Shown here: in pieces, positions 37,944 through 47,182 of the stretch
Numbering within the stretch: the first letter of the stretch is position 1
How the letters are laid out: every line of letters starts with the position of its first letter
DNA from: Domibacillus sp. DTU_2020_1001157_1_SI_ALB_TIR_016
GTDB taxonomy: Bacteria; Bacillota; Bacilli; Bacillales; Domibacillaceae
NCBI RefSeq assembly: GCF_032341995.1
Contig: NZ_CP135439.1
Location: forward strand, 1,550,001 to 1,614,000
DNA: 64,000 nt
Reading direction: 5' to 3'
Program-made: the position numbers and the translations under genes
Notes under the pieces: model-generated
What the model saw: only the letters and a program-made list of their open reading frames with translations
Database searches by the model: none
What the model was told of the DNA's origin: nothing

Positions 37944-38395
37944 TCAGTCTGTAGACAAAGTCTTTCGCTTTTAAAAAAGAGCGGATAAGTGAAGCCGGCC
38001 GGACTACGCGCCCCTTAGAGCAGTGCGGGAGCTCCCTCGGCTGCGCCTGCGGGGTCTGCGGGGTCTCCCGACTCACTGTACTTCCCGCAGGAGTCTTTGT
38101 CCAGCAGGCTTCACTAAGTGGTATTGAAGATCAACAAGCAAGGACCAAATAGACATTTTATCTTTTTTAAACAAAAAAATATGACCCTTATTCGCTCTAT
38201 ACAATCTTGTCGCAAGCCACTTGGCGGCGGGAAGGCGGCGCAGACTCCTATGGGACGAGCGGGCAGCTGAGACCGGAGGAGCCGGCAGGCGAAGTCGGGC
38301 TCAGCGCCTGCCCCATGGAAAGCGGAGCTGCCTGGACGCCGCCGATCCATCCCAGTCATGTGCATAGTCATCCATATAATTTGTCGACAGTCTCA
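37944..38395. mobile_element. Terminator-associated element, site 1 (452 bp, non-coding)
   Basis: Inverted ends TCAGTCTGTAGACAAA (left) and TGAGACTGTCGACAAA (right, reverse complement) match at 13 of 16 positions and each touches a copy of the same terminator hairpin. The left arm matches the right arm of the 47.2-51.4 kb element, and the right arm (38,200-38,395) matches its left arm. No gene is inside. It is best read as a short derivative of the same family. A smaller repeat is nested at 37,991-38,114. Confidence 0.7.
37991..38114. repeat. Nested 124-bp inverted-repeat unit with 5-bp target duplication
   Basis: The unit starts GAAGCCGG and ends CAGGCTTCAC, and is flanked on both sides by TAAGT. 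The same arm at 51,340-51,300 (minus strand) has a single TAAGT and no insert, so the site before insertion can be read directly. The interior is GC-rich and palindromic. It is a MITE-like repeat. Confidence 0.7.
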
Positions 38396-38422
38396 AGCCT
38401 CGGTGTACAGCCGAGGCTTTTT
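38396..38422 (+). terminator. SDR terminator hairpin, copy 2
   Basis: AGCCTCGGT-GTACA-GCCGAGGCT is followed by TTTTTAC. It differs from copy 1 only in the loop-proximal bases. Confidence 0.85.
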
Positions 38423-38779
38423 ACGCAAAAAAATGCCGGCTTCTTTAATTTTACGGTTTAGCTTCATGTTATAGCGACCGCTATTTTGGCTAAACGGGCG
38501 CTTGTTGCATTCTAATGTTATACATCCTGGAAAATAACAGAAACAAGATCACTTGGTATTAAAAACGCAGACTTCTGAAAAAATGAATTCAACTAGAGTG
38601 CGGAGCAACTGAATACACTACCTGTTTAAAAAAGAGCGGCCCACAAAAAAAGGGCTGCTTTTTTGTTTATAAATGGAAGAGTGGTGCAATGAAAGTTTGA
38701 TTCCTTTTGTTTAAATGTATTTCCGTTTGAGGAACAATTTGCTAAAATGAGCAAGGATGAACAAAAGGAGGGTTTTTAC
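38423..38779. other. Intergenic before the MFS gene
   Basis: There is a hairpin with T run at about 38,635-38,668 (AGCGGCCC...GGGCTGCT then TTTTTT), and otherwise no gene or clear element. Sequence near 38,465-38,525 looks repeat-like but has no second copy in this window. Confidence 0.45.
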
Positions 38780-39973
38780 ATGACTGGTGATCAAAGGAAA
38801 AAGTTAGTCATTTTGATGATCAATATGTTTATTGCCATTGGCAGCTTCGGTATCATTATTCCTATTTTGCCTGCGTATTTGGATTCCATTAACGAGGGAG
38901 GAATGGCTGCCGGGCTGATGATCGCGATTTTTGCAGGTGCGCAGCTTGTTTTTTCACCGATTGCCGGTAAATGGGCGGATGATTACGGCCGACGGAAAAT
39001 GATTATATACGGTTTGTTCGGACTTGCGCTTTCCATGTTTGTGTTTTATTTCTTTGATTCGATTTGGATGCTGTACGCCTCGCGTGTGATCGGCGGAATC
39101 GGAGCCGCCTTATTGGTGCCGGCTATTTTCGCTTATGTGGCGGATATTACGTCGTTTGACCAGCGGGCGAAAGGCAACAGCTTGATTTCAGCCGCCATGT
39201 CATTCGGGATCGTAGTGGGCCCTGGTATTGGCGGCTTTCTCGCGGATTTCGGCTTAAAAGCCCCGTTTTTGATTTCTGCAATTGTTGCTTTGTTCGCGGT
39301 TTTGTTCTCTATTGTGCTCCTAAAAGAACCGGAGCGGCCGGAACAGCCGGCCTCAGCACACCATCCGGCTGAGGAGCCGATGATGAAAAAGCTGGCCCGC
39401 TCGGTGACCATGCCGTATTTTATTCCGCTTGTGATTACCCTTGTGATGAGCTTTGGCTTAATGGCATATGAGTCGGTGCTTGGCTTGTTTGTCGACGATG
39501 AATTTGACGCTACACCGCAGGATATTGCCCTCATGGTAACGTCTACCGGCATTGTCAGCGTACTTGTTCAGCTGTTTGTGGTCGACCGTATTGTAACCAA
39601 GTATGGAGAAGGTAAAGTGTTGAATCTGTTTTTGGCCGTTGCCGCTATTGGCTTCTTCATTTCCTTGTTTGCGGGGAATTACTGGCTGTTTTTCGGCATT
39701 TCGCTTCTTATATTTTGTGCCACATCGATTTTGCGCCCGGTGCTCAATACGCTTATTTCCAAAATGGCGGGCTCGGAGCAGGGGTTTGCGATGGGCATGA
39801 ATAACATGTATATGTCGATTGGAAATGTGCTCGGCCCAACCTGCGCTGGACTTTTATATGATGTGAATATCTTTTTCCCATTTATGCTCGGTTTGGTGCT
39901 GCTTGGACTGACGCTCATCATTACAATCATCTGGCAAAAGCGGTCCGTGAAACAAAATGTGCTGTCTTCTTAA
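38780..39973 (+). CDS. MFS multidrug exporter-like protein
   Basis: This 397-aa transporter has 12 predicted membrane helices. Motif A is GKWADDYGRRKMIIYG (loop 2-3), and motif C-like AAMSFGIVVGPGIGGFLADF in helix 5 marks it as a drug/H+ antiporter of the Bmr/Blt/NorA type. AGGAGGG lies before ATG 38,780. The in-frame codons upstream lack a ribosome site and are rejected. No adjacent regulator of the MerR type is seen. A terminator follows. Confidence 0.85.
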   Translation: MTGDQRKKLVILMINMFIAIGSFGIIIPILPAYLDSINEGGMAAGLMIAIFAGAQLVFSPIAGKWADDYGRRKMIIYGLFGLALSMFVFYFFDSIWMLYASRVIGGIGAALLVPAIFAYVADITSFDQRAKGNSLISAAMSFGIVVGPGIGGFLADFGLKAPFLISAIVALFAVLFSIVLLKEPERPEQPASAHHPAEEPMMKKLARSVTMPYFIPLVITLVMSFGLMAYESVLGLFVDDEFDATPQDIALMVTSTGIVSVLVQLFVVDRIVTKYGEGKVLNLFLAVAAIGFFISLFAGNYWLFFGISLLIFCATSILRPVLNTLISKMAGSEQGFAMGMNNMYMSIGNVLGPTCAGLLYDVNIFFPFMLGLVLLGLTLIITIIWQKRSVKQNVLSS

Positions 39974-39994
39974 TGAGAAGGCAGCTTTTTTTGT
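39961..39994 (+). terminator. Terminator after the MFS gene
   Basis: GCTGTCTTCT-TAATG-AGAAGGCAGC overlaps the gene end and is followed by TTTTTTT. Confidence 0.85.
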
Positions 39995-40116
39995 CGAAAA
40001 AAGGCGATGAAACATGGATTGACAATCCATCATAGTTGTTGTAAAATTCCTTCCATTGACTTTTAGAACTGTAACAAATAAAATTACAGTATGTTTTCAG
40101 AAAGGGGAACGCACGG

Positions 40117-40533
40117 TTGAATAGTAATTTCACCATCGCGGTTCACAGTCTCGTGTATCTGGCTTATGTGCCAGGACATATGGCTTCAAGCGAGGCAATC
40201 GCTCTTAACGTAGCGACCAATCCTGTACGCATCCGTAAAGTGATGAGTGCGCTGCGCTATGAAGGGCTCGTGAAAACAAAAGAAGGTGTCCGGGGAGGAT
40301 ACATGCTCGGAGAAGATCCAGGGAAGATTACATTGGGGCACGTTTATGAGGCGATCTCGCGCGGCGCTCTGCAGCCAGACTGGCAAACAGGCGATCCAAA
40401 ATGTGAATGTCCGGTTTCCTCTAATACGCAAAGTGTAATGGACCTTATTTTCAAAGAAGCGGAAGATTCATACGCATCCTTTCTGCACCAATTTACGGTT
40501 GCGTCTGTTTTGCTTCAAATCAAAGCAGAGTAA
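40117..40533 (+). CDS. Rrf2 family transcriptional regulator
   Basis: This 138-aa protein has the Rrf2 winged HTH: FTIAVHSLVYLAYVPGHMAS, then NPVRIRKVMSALRYEGLVKT and GVRGGYMLGEDPGKITL. One Cys pair (KCEC) is present rather than the three-Cys cluster of IscR, so iron-sulphur binding is uncertain. Start is TTG with GAAAGGGG upstream. The group includes YwnA. Its target may be the adjacent OYE-type operon or the MFS gene; not shown. Confidence 0.8.
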   Translation: MNSNFTIAVHSLVYLAYVPGHMASSEAIALNVATNPVRIRKVMSALRYEGLVKTKEGVRGGYMLGEDPGKITLGHVYEAISRGALQPDWQTGDPKCECPVSSNTQSVMDLIFKEAEDSYASFLHQFTVASVLLQIKAE

Positions 40534-40561
40534 TGACCGACCGAAACAGGGAAGTGGAAAA

Positions 40562-40879
40562 ATGGGGAACAAAGTACAATTTCATGTCGGTGACTGGGTA
40601 CAAGGCGAAACGTGGGACAAACAGAGAATCTACGGATATGTCATAAAGATAGAAAACCCGGAAGACATTACAAAAGTGTATATTGTTGAATCTGTTAACA
40701 AAGAATTAGAAGGACGAATGATTCGTGTTCTGTCCAAGTCTCTTCAACTCGTGCCAGAGCAGGCACCGGCGGAAGCAGCACTTGAACAGCTGATTGATAT
40801 AGCACTTTTAACAAAAGATGAAGAATGGTTTGGGCAGCTGCTGAAACAGCTGAAGGAACTGCGAACGCAATATTCATAA
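40562..40879 (+). CDS. IDEAL-domain protein
   Basis: This 105-aa protein has an N-terminal beta-rich part (VQFHVGDWVQGETWDKQRIY, GYVIKI) and a C-terminal IDEAL domain (LEQLIDIALLTKDEEWFGQL). IDEAL domains are short helical interaction modules in Bacillus. It follows the Rrf2 gene by 28 nt and may share its transcript. Function unknown. Confidence 0.75.
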   Translation: MGNKVQFHVGDWVQGETWDKQRIYGYVIKIENPEDITKVYIVESVNKELEGRMIRVLSKSLQLVPEQAPAEAALEQLIDIALLTKDEEWFGQLLKQLKELRTQYS

Positions 40880-40886
40880 AAGAATC

Positions 40887-40917
40887 AGCTCTCTGCTTTA
40901 GCAGAGAGCTCATTTTA
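40887..40917 (+). terminator. Terminator after the IDEAL gene
   Basis: AGCTCTCTGC-TTTA-GCAGAGAGCT followed by CATTTTA. Confidence 0.75.
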
Positions 40918-40934
40918 TCAAAGGAGATTTTGGA

Positions 40935-42038
40935 ATGAAATCAAAATATGCATCTTTATTTGAAACAGCCACATGGCGCAGCGGTCTTGAATTAAAAAAT
41001 AAAATCGTGATGGCTCCAATGACGAACTTCTCGTCGAACGAAGACGGTACTGTGACGGATGCGGAAATTGCTTATTACGCACGCCGCTCAAAAGGAGTGT
41101 CAGCAGTTATTACAGCTTGTACATATGTAACACCAAACGGAAAAGGATTTGAGGGAGAGTTTGCTGCTGACCGGGATGAAATGATTCCAAGTCTTGCGCG
41201 TCTTGCCTCTGCGATCAAAGCCGAAGGCGCTAAAGCCATTTTACAAATTTTCCATGGAGGCCGCCAGGCGCCGCCTCATTTAGTGGATGGAGACGTAGTC
41301 AGCGCCAGCAGCGTACCGGCTGAAGCAGAAGGAAGCCCTGTGCCGCGCGAATTATCTGCTACGGAAGTAGAAGAAATCGTTGCTGCTTTTGGGGAAACAA
41401 CCCGCCGGGCAGTGGAAGCCGGCTTTGACGGCGTAGAAATTCACGGCGCGAACGGCTACTTGATTCAGCAATTTTTCTCTCCTCATTCAAACCGCCGGGA
41501 AGATCGGTGGGGAGAACGCCTGGCATTTCCGCTTGCCGTTGTAGATGCGGTGAAACAAGCCGCTGCAAAAGCAGATCACCCGTTTGCGGTCGGCTATCGC
41601 TTTTCACCGGAAGAGCCGGAAACACCGGGGATTACAATGGCAGACACGCTTGAGCTGATCGATGCTTTAAAAGAAAAAGAACTCGATTACCTGCATGTAT
41701 CTTTAATGGAATTTTGGTCCGAGCCAAGACGAGGCGTTGATGATACGCGCACACGTCTTGAAATCATTAAAGAGCGTGCGGGGGATGCCGTGCCGGTCAT
41801 TGGTGTCGGTTCGATCTACACAGCAGATGATGCCGTGAAAGCACTCGGAACGGGTGTGGATTTAATTGCGATCGGCCGCGGGCTTATTATTGAGCCGGAC
41901 TGGGTACAAAAAGTAGAGAGCGGACAGGAAGAATCCATTTCCGTGAAGCTCGATAAAGAAGCGCAGGAACAGCTTGTGGTGCCAGATCCGCTCTGGAAGG
42001 CGATTATCCATACACCAGGCTGGTTCCCGGGCGTTTAA
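40935..42038 (+). CDS. Old-yellow-enzyme type NADH:flavin oxidoreductase
   Basis: This 367-aa TIM-barrel flavoenzyme carries NKIVMAPMTNFSSNEDGTVT, then the FHGGRQAP substrate-loop, GVEIHGANGYLIQQFFSPHS with catalytic His/Asn type residues, NRREDRWG and IAIGRGLIIEPDW at the FMN phosphate site. It resembles B. subtilis YqiG-type reductases. AAAGGAG precedes the ATG. The tautomerase gene follows after 19 nt, so both probably act on related unsaturated carbonyl compounds. Confidence 0.88.
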   Translation: MKSKYASLFETATWRSGLELKNKIVMAPMTNFSSNEDGTVTDAEIAYYARRSKGVSAVITACTYVTPNGKGFEGEFAADRDEMIPSLARLASAIKAEGAKAILQIFHGGRQAPPHLVDGDVVSASSVPAEAEGSPVPRELSATEVEEIVAAFGETTRRAVEAGFDGVEIHGANGYLIQQFFSPHSNRREDRWGERLAFPLAVVDAVKQAAAKADHPFAVGYRFSPEEPETPGITMADTLELIDALKEKELDYLHVSLMEFWSEPRRGVDDTRTRLEIIKERAGDAVPVIGVGSIYTADDAVKALGTGVDLIAIGRGLIIEPDWVQKVESGQEESISVKLDKEAQEQLVVPDPLWKAIIHTPGWFPGV

Positions 42039-42057
42039 GAGAAAGGGTGCCCTTTAC

Positions 42058-42252
42058 ATGCCGTTTATCACAGTAAAAGTGTTAGAAGGAAAAACACCTG
42101 AACAAAAACGTGATCTTGTCCAGCGGATGACAGCAGCTGTCAAAGAATCATTCGATGTAGACGCGGATAAAGTATTCATCTTTTTTGAAGACTTAAAGCC
42201 GGAGGATTACGGCAAGCAAGGCGAATTGCAATCGTTTAAAGAGGAAAAATAA
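42058..42252 (+). CDS. 4-oxalocrotonate tautomerase-like protein
   Basis: This 64-aa protein starts [20 protein letters not shown], giving the N-terminal catalytic Pro after Met removal. [18 protein letters not shown] at the C terminus fits the family. ATG 42,058 is chosen because it places Pro at residue 2. It is the second gene of the OYE operon. Confidence 0.85.
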   Translation: MPFITVKVLEGKTPEQKRDLVQRMTAAVKESFDVDADKVFIFFEDLKPEDYGKQGELQSFKEEK

Positions 42253-42257
42253 TCGGG

Positions 42258-42287
42258 CAGCCCGGAGTGATCCGGGCTGTTTTTCTG
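42258..42287 (+). terminator. Terminator after the tautomerase gene
   Basis: CAGCCCGG-AGTGAT-CCGGGCTG followed by TTTTTC. Confidence 0.85.
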
Positions 42288-42326
42288 TATAATAAGCAGA
42301 ATACCAAACAAAAAAAAGGAGTCATT

Positions 42327-43766
42327 ATGACCGAAACATTTCAATCATTTTCATTAAACAAAGATATTATGCGGGCACTTGATACACTTGGCTATCATGA
42401 TCCAACCCCGGTTCAGGCCGCTGTAATTCCCGAAGCTCTTAAAGGAGCGGACTTAATTGTTAAGTCACAGACCGGAAGCGGCAAAACGGCTTCTTTTGCG
42501 ATTCCGCTCGTTCAGCTGACTGAATGGGAGGAAAACAAGCCGCAGGCACTTGTTTTAACACCTACACGGGAGCTGGCAGTTCAGGTAAAAGAAGACATTA
42601 CCAATATCGGCCGGTTTAAACGGACAAAAGCAGCTGCGGTGTACGGGAAATCTCCATTTGCCCGTCAGAAGCTGGAGCTCAAGCAGAAAACGCATATTGT
42701 GGTTGGGACACCGGGCCGTGTGCTCGACCATATGGAAAAAGGGACGCTGGATACCGGCAGCATTCGCTTTCTCGTCATTGATGAAGCGGATGAAATGCTT
42801 AATATGGGCTTTATCGAGCAAGTTTCATCGATTATTGAGCGTCTTCCGACGGAGCGCGTCACCATGTTGTTTTCCGCTACATTTCCGGAAGACATTGTCC
42901 GCCTGGCAGACACCTATATGAAAGCGCCGAAGCGGATCGAAATGGCGCAGGAAATCGCTGCCCCGTCAATTACTCATGAGCTGATTCAGGTGGCGGAAGA
43001 AGAAAAAACGCGCGTGCTGCAAAACGTGCTGACTGTGGAAAATCCGGACAGCGCCATTCTTTTTTGCCGGACACAGGAGCGGGTGGAAGCGCTGTTTGAC
43101 GCGCTTGATGCCGCGGGAATATCATCAGGCATGCTGCATGGCGGGATGGCGCAGGAAGACCGTTTTATCGTGATGAATAAATTTAAACGGGCGGATTTCC
43201 GCTACTTGTGTGCGACAGATGTTGCCGCGAGGGGCATTGATGTAGAACATATTCCGCTCGTCATCCATTTCGATGTGCCGATGGAGAAGGAAGCGTATGT
43301 GCACCGTACCGGCCGTACCGGCCGTGCCGGTCATTCGGGAAAAGCGATTGCACTTATGGCGCCATTTGAAGAAAAATTCATTGAACCGATTGAAGAATTA
43401 ATTGGCTTTCCATTGAAGCGAGTGGAGCAGCCGTCCCAGGAAGCAGTAAGGGCAGCAAAGCCTTCCTTCACAGCCAAAATGGCCCAGCGTCCCCAACGGA
43501 AAAGGGATAAGGGAGAGCGTTTAAACAAAGACATTATGAAGCTGTACTTTAACGGCGGCAAAAAGAAAAAGCTGCGTGCCGTTGACTTTGTCGGCACCAT
43601 TTCAAATCTCCCGGGTATCGAAGCGGCTGATATCGGCATTATTACCATTCAGGATAACGTTACGTATGTGGAGATTTTAAATGGAAAAGGGCCGGATGTG
43701 CTGCGGGCGATGAAAACAACGACCATTAAAGGAAAGCAGCTGAAAGTGCAAAAAGCAAGAAACTGA
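42327..43766 (+). CDS. dbpA: DEAD-box RNA helicase, DbpA/YxiN type
   Basis: This 479-aa helicase has motif Q ([12 protein letters not shown]), Walker [31 protein letters not shown] (DEAD), SATFPE, and [10 protein letters not shown] in the second RecA domain. The C-terminal 75 residues ([20 protein letters not shown], then [15 protein letters not shown]) form the DbpA RNA-binding domain that recognises hairpin 92 of 23S rRNA. AAAGGAG precedes ATG 42,327. Role: 50S subunit assembly. Confidence 0.92.
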   Translation: MTETFQSFSLNKDIMRALDTLGYHDPTPVQAAVIPEALKGADLIVKSQTGSGKTASFAIPLVQLTEWEENKPQALVLTPTRELAVQVKEDITNIGRFKRTKAAAVYGKSPFARQKLELKQKTHIVVGTPGRVLDHMEKGTLDTGSIRFLVIDEADEMLNMGFIEQVSSIIERLPTERVTMLFSATFPEDIVRLADTYMKAPKRIEMAQEIAAPSITHELIQVAEEEKTRVLQNVLTVENPDSAILFCRTQERVEALFDALDAAGISSGMLHGGMAQEDRFIVMNKFKRADFRYLCATDVAARGIDVEHIPLVIHFDVPMEKEAYVHRTGRTGRAGHSGKAIALMAPFEEKFIEPIEELIGFPLKRVEQPSQEAVRAAKPSFTAKMAQRPQRKRDKGERLNKDIMKLYFNGGKKKKLRAVDFVGTISNLPGIEAADIGIITIQDNVTYVEILNGKGPDVLRAMKTTTIKGKQLKVQKARN

Positions 43767-43841
43767 CCTTGAGCCGATCATAACTGAAAGTCTCTGCTGT
43801 TTATTCATGGCTATTAGGTCATGATGATGGCGGAAAATCCA

Positions 43842-43878
43842 AAAGCACACCCGGCAATAAGCCGGGCGTGCTTTTTTT
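43842..43878. terminator. Bidirectional terminator between dbpA and nirD
   Basis: AAAGCACACCCGGC-AATAA-GCCGGGCGTGCTTT is flanked by A and T runs and serves two convergent genes. Confidence 0.85.
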
Positions 43879-44185
43879 AAATCACCACAAAAACATGTTC
43901 TTCGTTTACAAGCACTTCAAATGTTTTCACCTGGCCGGTATCAGGCGCTTCCACTGAACCGGTATCAAGGTTGATTTTTTCATCGTGAAGCGGGCAGAAC
44001 AAATGATGGCCGCTAACCATACCGGCTGAGAGAGGGCCCTGCTTGGCTGGACACGAATTGGCGACCGCCCGGAATGTACCATCACTCAGTTTAAACACGG
44101 CAAGCATGTGGCCGCCGGCTTCGACTTTTTTGCCGAGCTGCAGCGGAAAATCATTAACCTGGCCAATACAAACAGATTCATTCAT
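43877..44185 (-). CDS. nirD: Nitrite reductase small subunit
   Basis: This 102-aa Rieske-like protein ends with KTFEVLVNEEHVFVVI. The second cluster motif CPLHDEKINL is present, but the first is CPAKQGPLSAG, so the usual CxH His is Ala and a complete Rieske cluster is unlikely. GAAGGAG inside the end of nirB precedes ATG 44,185, only 1 nt after the nirB stop. It is the partner of NirB in NADH-dependent nitrite reduction to ammonia. Confidence 0.88.
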   Translation of the reverse strand: MNESVCIGQVNDFPLQLGKKVEAGGHMLAVFKLSDGTFRAVANSCPAKQGPLSAGMVSGHHLFCPLHDEKINLDTGSVEAPDTGQVKTFEVLVNEEHVFVVI

Positions 44186-44186
44186 A

Positions 44187-46598
44187 TTAATGGGCTCCTT
44201 CTGATTCAAATAATTGCTTTTTCATTTGTTCATTTTCCACAATGGCCTTCCACGGTTCTGTAAAAGTGGAAAGTGCCGTTTCAAGCCGCCCGGCAAGCTC
44301 ACGCTGCTGTGTAAATACGCGTTCTTTTACCCACTCCAGGCCGACCCGCTCGATCCAGGCCGATGTGCGTTCTAGGTAGCGAGCATTTTCACGGTACAGC
44401 TGTAAGAAAGCAAGAATCAGCTCTTCTGCTTCATCATCACTTGAAACCCGTCCGAGCAGTTCACCCTGGCGAAGATCCACACCGCCGTTGCCGCCGACAT
44501 AAATGTCCCAGCCGCCTTCAAGCCCGACAAGCCCAACGTCTTTAATCAGTGATTCGGCACAATTGCGCGGGCAGGCAGAAAGTCCGAGCTTTACTTTGTG
44601 AGGAGAGGTCATGCCCTCAAACTTTTTCTCGAGCCGGACGCCAAAACCAACGGAATCCTGTGTGCCAAACCGGCAGAATCGTTCTCCGACACACGTTTTC
44701 ACAGTGCGCAATGTTTTTCCGTATGCATAGCCGGACGGCATATCGAGCTCCTGCCATACGCTCGGCAAGTCTTCCTGGCGGACACCAAACAAGTCGATCC
44801 GCTGGCCGCCGGTTACCTTCAGGAGCGGCACGTTGTATTTTTCGGCTACATCGGCAATTTTTCGAAGCTGCTCAACCGTTGTGACACCGCCGTACATACG
44901 CGGAACCACTGAAAATGTGCCGTTTTTATTAATGTTTGCATGAAGCCGTTCATTCACAAACCGTGAAGCCGGCTCGTCTTCGTGGTCAAGCGGATGAATC
45001 ATGCCCAGGTAATAGTTCAGGGCCGGACGGCATTTGGAGCAGCCTTCTTCGTTTTTCCAGCCGAGCACATTCATTACTTCTTTTGTGGTCTGCAGGCCTT
45101 TTTCCCGGATTTCTGCTGATACCTGCTCATGGGATAAATCAGTGCAGCCGCAAAGGTTGTCAGCTGTTTTCGCTTCAAAGCCGTCACCGAGTGTATGCGC
45201 CAGAAGCGCTTCAATCATCGGTTTACAGCCGCCGCATGACCGGCAGGCATTCGTCGTTTGCTTTACACCATCGAGTGTATCGGCACCTTCCTCGGCAATC
45301 GCCCGCACGATCCGGCCTTTTGTCACACCGTTGCATCCGCAGACAACTTCATCAGCCGCCATGGATACGACTGGATGCTCTCCTGGTGTACTGTTTTCCG
45401 CCGGCAGAATTTCTACTTTGCTCATCGCCGAAATATCGGTTCCTTTGCGCATTAAATCCAACAGGCGCGGCGCATCGGATGTATCACCAAACAGGACGGC
45501 TCCGCGAACCCGGTTTTCTTCAATAACCACTTTTTTATAAACGCGGTCAAATTCATCATGCACACGAATCGATTTTGTGTGGTCTGTTTCATGGAAGTCA
45601 CCGGCTGAAAAAACATCCACACCTGATACCTTGAGCTGTGTGAAAACAACAGAACCTGTATACGGCGTTACCCCGTCCCGGCTGCCGGTTACAAGACGTG
45701 CCGCCAATGTTTTTCCTTGTTCGTAAAGTGGGGCGACAAGACCGTACGCTGTGCCCCGGTGTTCCGCACATTCCCCGACGGCATAAATATCGGGCAGGCT
45801 TGTTTCCATGAAATCGTTAACGACGATGGCCCGGTTTGTCTGCAGGCCGATTTTCGCAGCCAGGTCGATATTCGGACGAATACCAACTGCCATCACCACA
45901 AGGTCGGCAGCAAGCTCTGAGCCGTCTTTGAAAGTGAGTCCGCTCACATGCCCATAACCGTTCAGCCGGAGAGTCTGCTTGTTCATTAAAAAGGTCATGC
46001 CCTGCTGTTCAAGTTCTTCTTTCAGCATCCTGGATGCCTGTGCATCGAGCTGAGCTTCCATTAATGAATCAAGCACGTGTACCACATATACATCCATGTT
46101 TAAATTAAGCAGTCCGCGGGCAGCTTCAAGCCCCAGCAAGCCGCCTCCAATGACGACCGCGCGCTTTTTGCGGTTTGCATAATCGATCATTGTTTCACAG
46201 TCTTCCATGTTTCGAAAACCGATTACGCCGTTTTGATCAGCGCCGGGAAGAGGGAGGATAAATGGGTTTGAGCCGGTCGCCAGGATCAGATGATCATAGG
46301 AAATGAATTTTCCAGACGCGCTCGTGACCGTTTTTTTGGCTGGGTCTACCTGTACAACCGCATCTCCTGTATGAAGGTGAATGCGGTTTTTGGCATACCA
46401 GTCAAAATCATTTAACACAATTTCCTCCATTTTTGTGTTGCCCTGCAGCACTTTTGACAGCATAATCCGGTTGTAATTCGGATGCGGTTCATCTCCAAAG
46501 ACGGTAATATCAAAACGCTCAGGATCAAGCGCAATGATTTCTTCCAAACAGCGAATACCTGCCATGCCATTACCAACTAACACCACTTTTTCTTTCAT
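44187..46598 (-). CDS. nirB: NAD(P)H nitrite reductase large subunit
   Basis: This 803-aa enzyme has an FAD/NAD domain (VVLVGNGMAGIRCLEEI; AVVIGGGLLGLEAARGLLN), two BFD-like [2Fe-2S] segments (VVCGCNGVTKGRIV with NACRSCGGCKP; LCGCTDLSHEQV with GCSKCRP), a half-domain of the sulphite/nitrite reductase type, and the siroheme/[4Fe-4S] cysteines in CVGERFCRFG and LSACPRNCAES. All cofactor residues are visible. GGAGAGG precedes the ATG. It forms an operon with nirD. An Fnr-like box lies 60 bases upstream. Confidence 0.93.
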   Translation of the reverse strand: MKEKVVLVGNGMAGIRCLEEIIALDPERFDITVFGDEPHPNYNRIMLSKVLQGNTKMEEIVLNDFDWYAKNRIHLHTGDAVVQVDPAKKTVTSASGKFISYDHLILATGSNPFILPLPGADQNGVIGFRNMEDCETMIDYANRKKRAVVIGGGLLGLEAARGLLNLNMDVYVVHVLDSLMEAQLDAQASRMLKEELEQQGMTFLMNKQTLRLNGYGHVSGLTFKDGSELAADLVVMAVGIRPNIDLAAKIGLQTNRAIVVNDFMETSLPDIYAVGECAEHRGTAYGLVAPLYEQGKTLAARLVTGSRDGVTPYTGSVVFTQLKVSGVDVFSAGDFHETDHTKSIRVHDEFDRVYKKVVIEENRVRGAVLFGDTSDAPRLLDLMRKGTDISAMSKVEILPAENSTPGEHPVVSMAADEVVCGCNGVTKGRIVRAIAEEGADTLDGVKQTTNACRSCGGCKPMIEALLAHTLGDGFEAKTADNLCGCTDLSHEQVSAEIREKGLQTTKEVMNVLGWKNEEGCSKCRPALNYYLGMIHPLDHEDEPASRFVNERLHANINKNGTFSVVPRMYGGVTTVEQLRKIADVAEKYNVPLLKVTGGQRIDLFGVRQEDLPSVWQELDMPSGYAYGKTLRTVKTCVGERFCRFGTQDSVGFGVRLEKKFEGMTSPHKVKLGLSACPRNCAESLIKDVGLVGLEGGWDIYVGGNGGVDLRQGELLGRVSSDDEAEELILAFLQLYRENARYLERTSAWIERVGLEWVKERVFTQQRELAGRLETALSTFTEPWKAIVENEQMKKQLFESEGAH

Positions 46599-46657
46599 GG
46601 ATACCTCTCCTTTTATTCCTGTTGTTTATAAGGATAAAGGAGAAAGCGGAATATAAA

Positions 46658-46673
46658 TGTGAAAAACATCACA
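46658..46673 (-). promoter_or_regulatory. Fnr-like operator upstream of nirBD
   Basis: TGTGA-AAAACA-TCACA is a perfect half-site palindrome of the Fnr/Crp type with a 6-nt spacer. It lies 60 to 75 bases before the nirB start. This suggests oxygen-dependent control of nitrite reduction. Confidence 0.7.
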
Positions 46674-46721
46674 ATAAAAGCGGAAAACTGTGGCAGCTTT
46701 GTGGACAGTGAAAAAGAAAAA

Positions 46722-46745
46722 AACCGGCAGGCATGACCGGTTTTA
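46722..46745. terminator. Terminator of the DoxX-like gene
   Basis: AACCGG-CAGGCATG-ACCGGTTTT-type hairpin; on the minus strand it is followed by a T run (TTTTTTCTTTTT). Confidence 0.75.
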
Positions 46746-47102
46746 GGAATCCATTTTTTTGGCGCCCTGGATCAGCAGCCATTGAAGAGGAAGGCGGGCC
46801 CACAGCACCCATGCGGGAAGCTTTTTCTCGCCGAGCGGAATGTTTTTCATGGCCATATACACATTAGCTGGAAAAACAGCGGCTAAAAAAGCCGGCATCG
46901 TTTTTGTGACAAAAGACGTGCCACGATTCAACAGCAGGGCGGCTCCATATATCACTTCAATGACGCCAGAGACAGCGACAATCGCTTGGTTAAAGGGAAG
47001 AAAAGCCGGCACAATCGCTTTAAAGCCGTTAGGCCGTTTGAAGTGCGCGATGCCTGCGGCTAAAAAACCAGCTCCGTAAAATAAGCGAATTAACGTTTTC
47101 AT
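46743..47102 (-). CDS. DoxX-family membrane protein
   Basis: This 119-aa protein has four hydrophobic helices and the DoxX pattern LFYGAGFLAAGIAHFKRPNG, then IVAVSGVIEVIYGAALLLN and PAFLAAVFPANVYMAM. AAGGAGTG precedes ATG 47,102; a much longer frame upstream crosses the inserted element and is rejected. Function in this group is unknown; some members take part in redox or sulphur metabolism. Confidence 0.78.
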   Translation of the reverse strand: MKTLIRLFYGAGFLAAGIAHFKRPNGFKAIVPAFLPFNQAIVAVSGVIEVIYGAALLLNRGTSFVTKTMPAFLAAVFPANVYMAMKNIPLGEKKLPAWVLWARLPLQWLLIQGAKKMDS

Positions 47103-47158
47103 CCTGACACACTCCTTTTTTCTACCGTACGAAAGGCAGGAGGGCCTGTCAAATAAAA

Positions 47159-47182
47159 AAGCACCGCCCTCGGGCGGTGCTT
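47159..47182 (-). terminator. MCP-type terminator hairpin, distal copy
   Basis: GCACCGCC-CTCG-GGCGGTGC, flanked by A6 on its left (a T run on the minus strand). A near-identical hairpin lies at 51,358. The two copies bracket the 4.2-kb element. Confidence 0.8.

Noticed and set aside
44549..45526. Open frames on the plus strand inside nirB
   Set aside because: NirB cofactor motifs are intact on the other strand; these translations are arginine- and cysteine-rich shadows.
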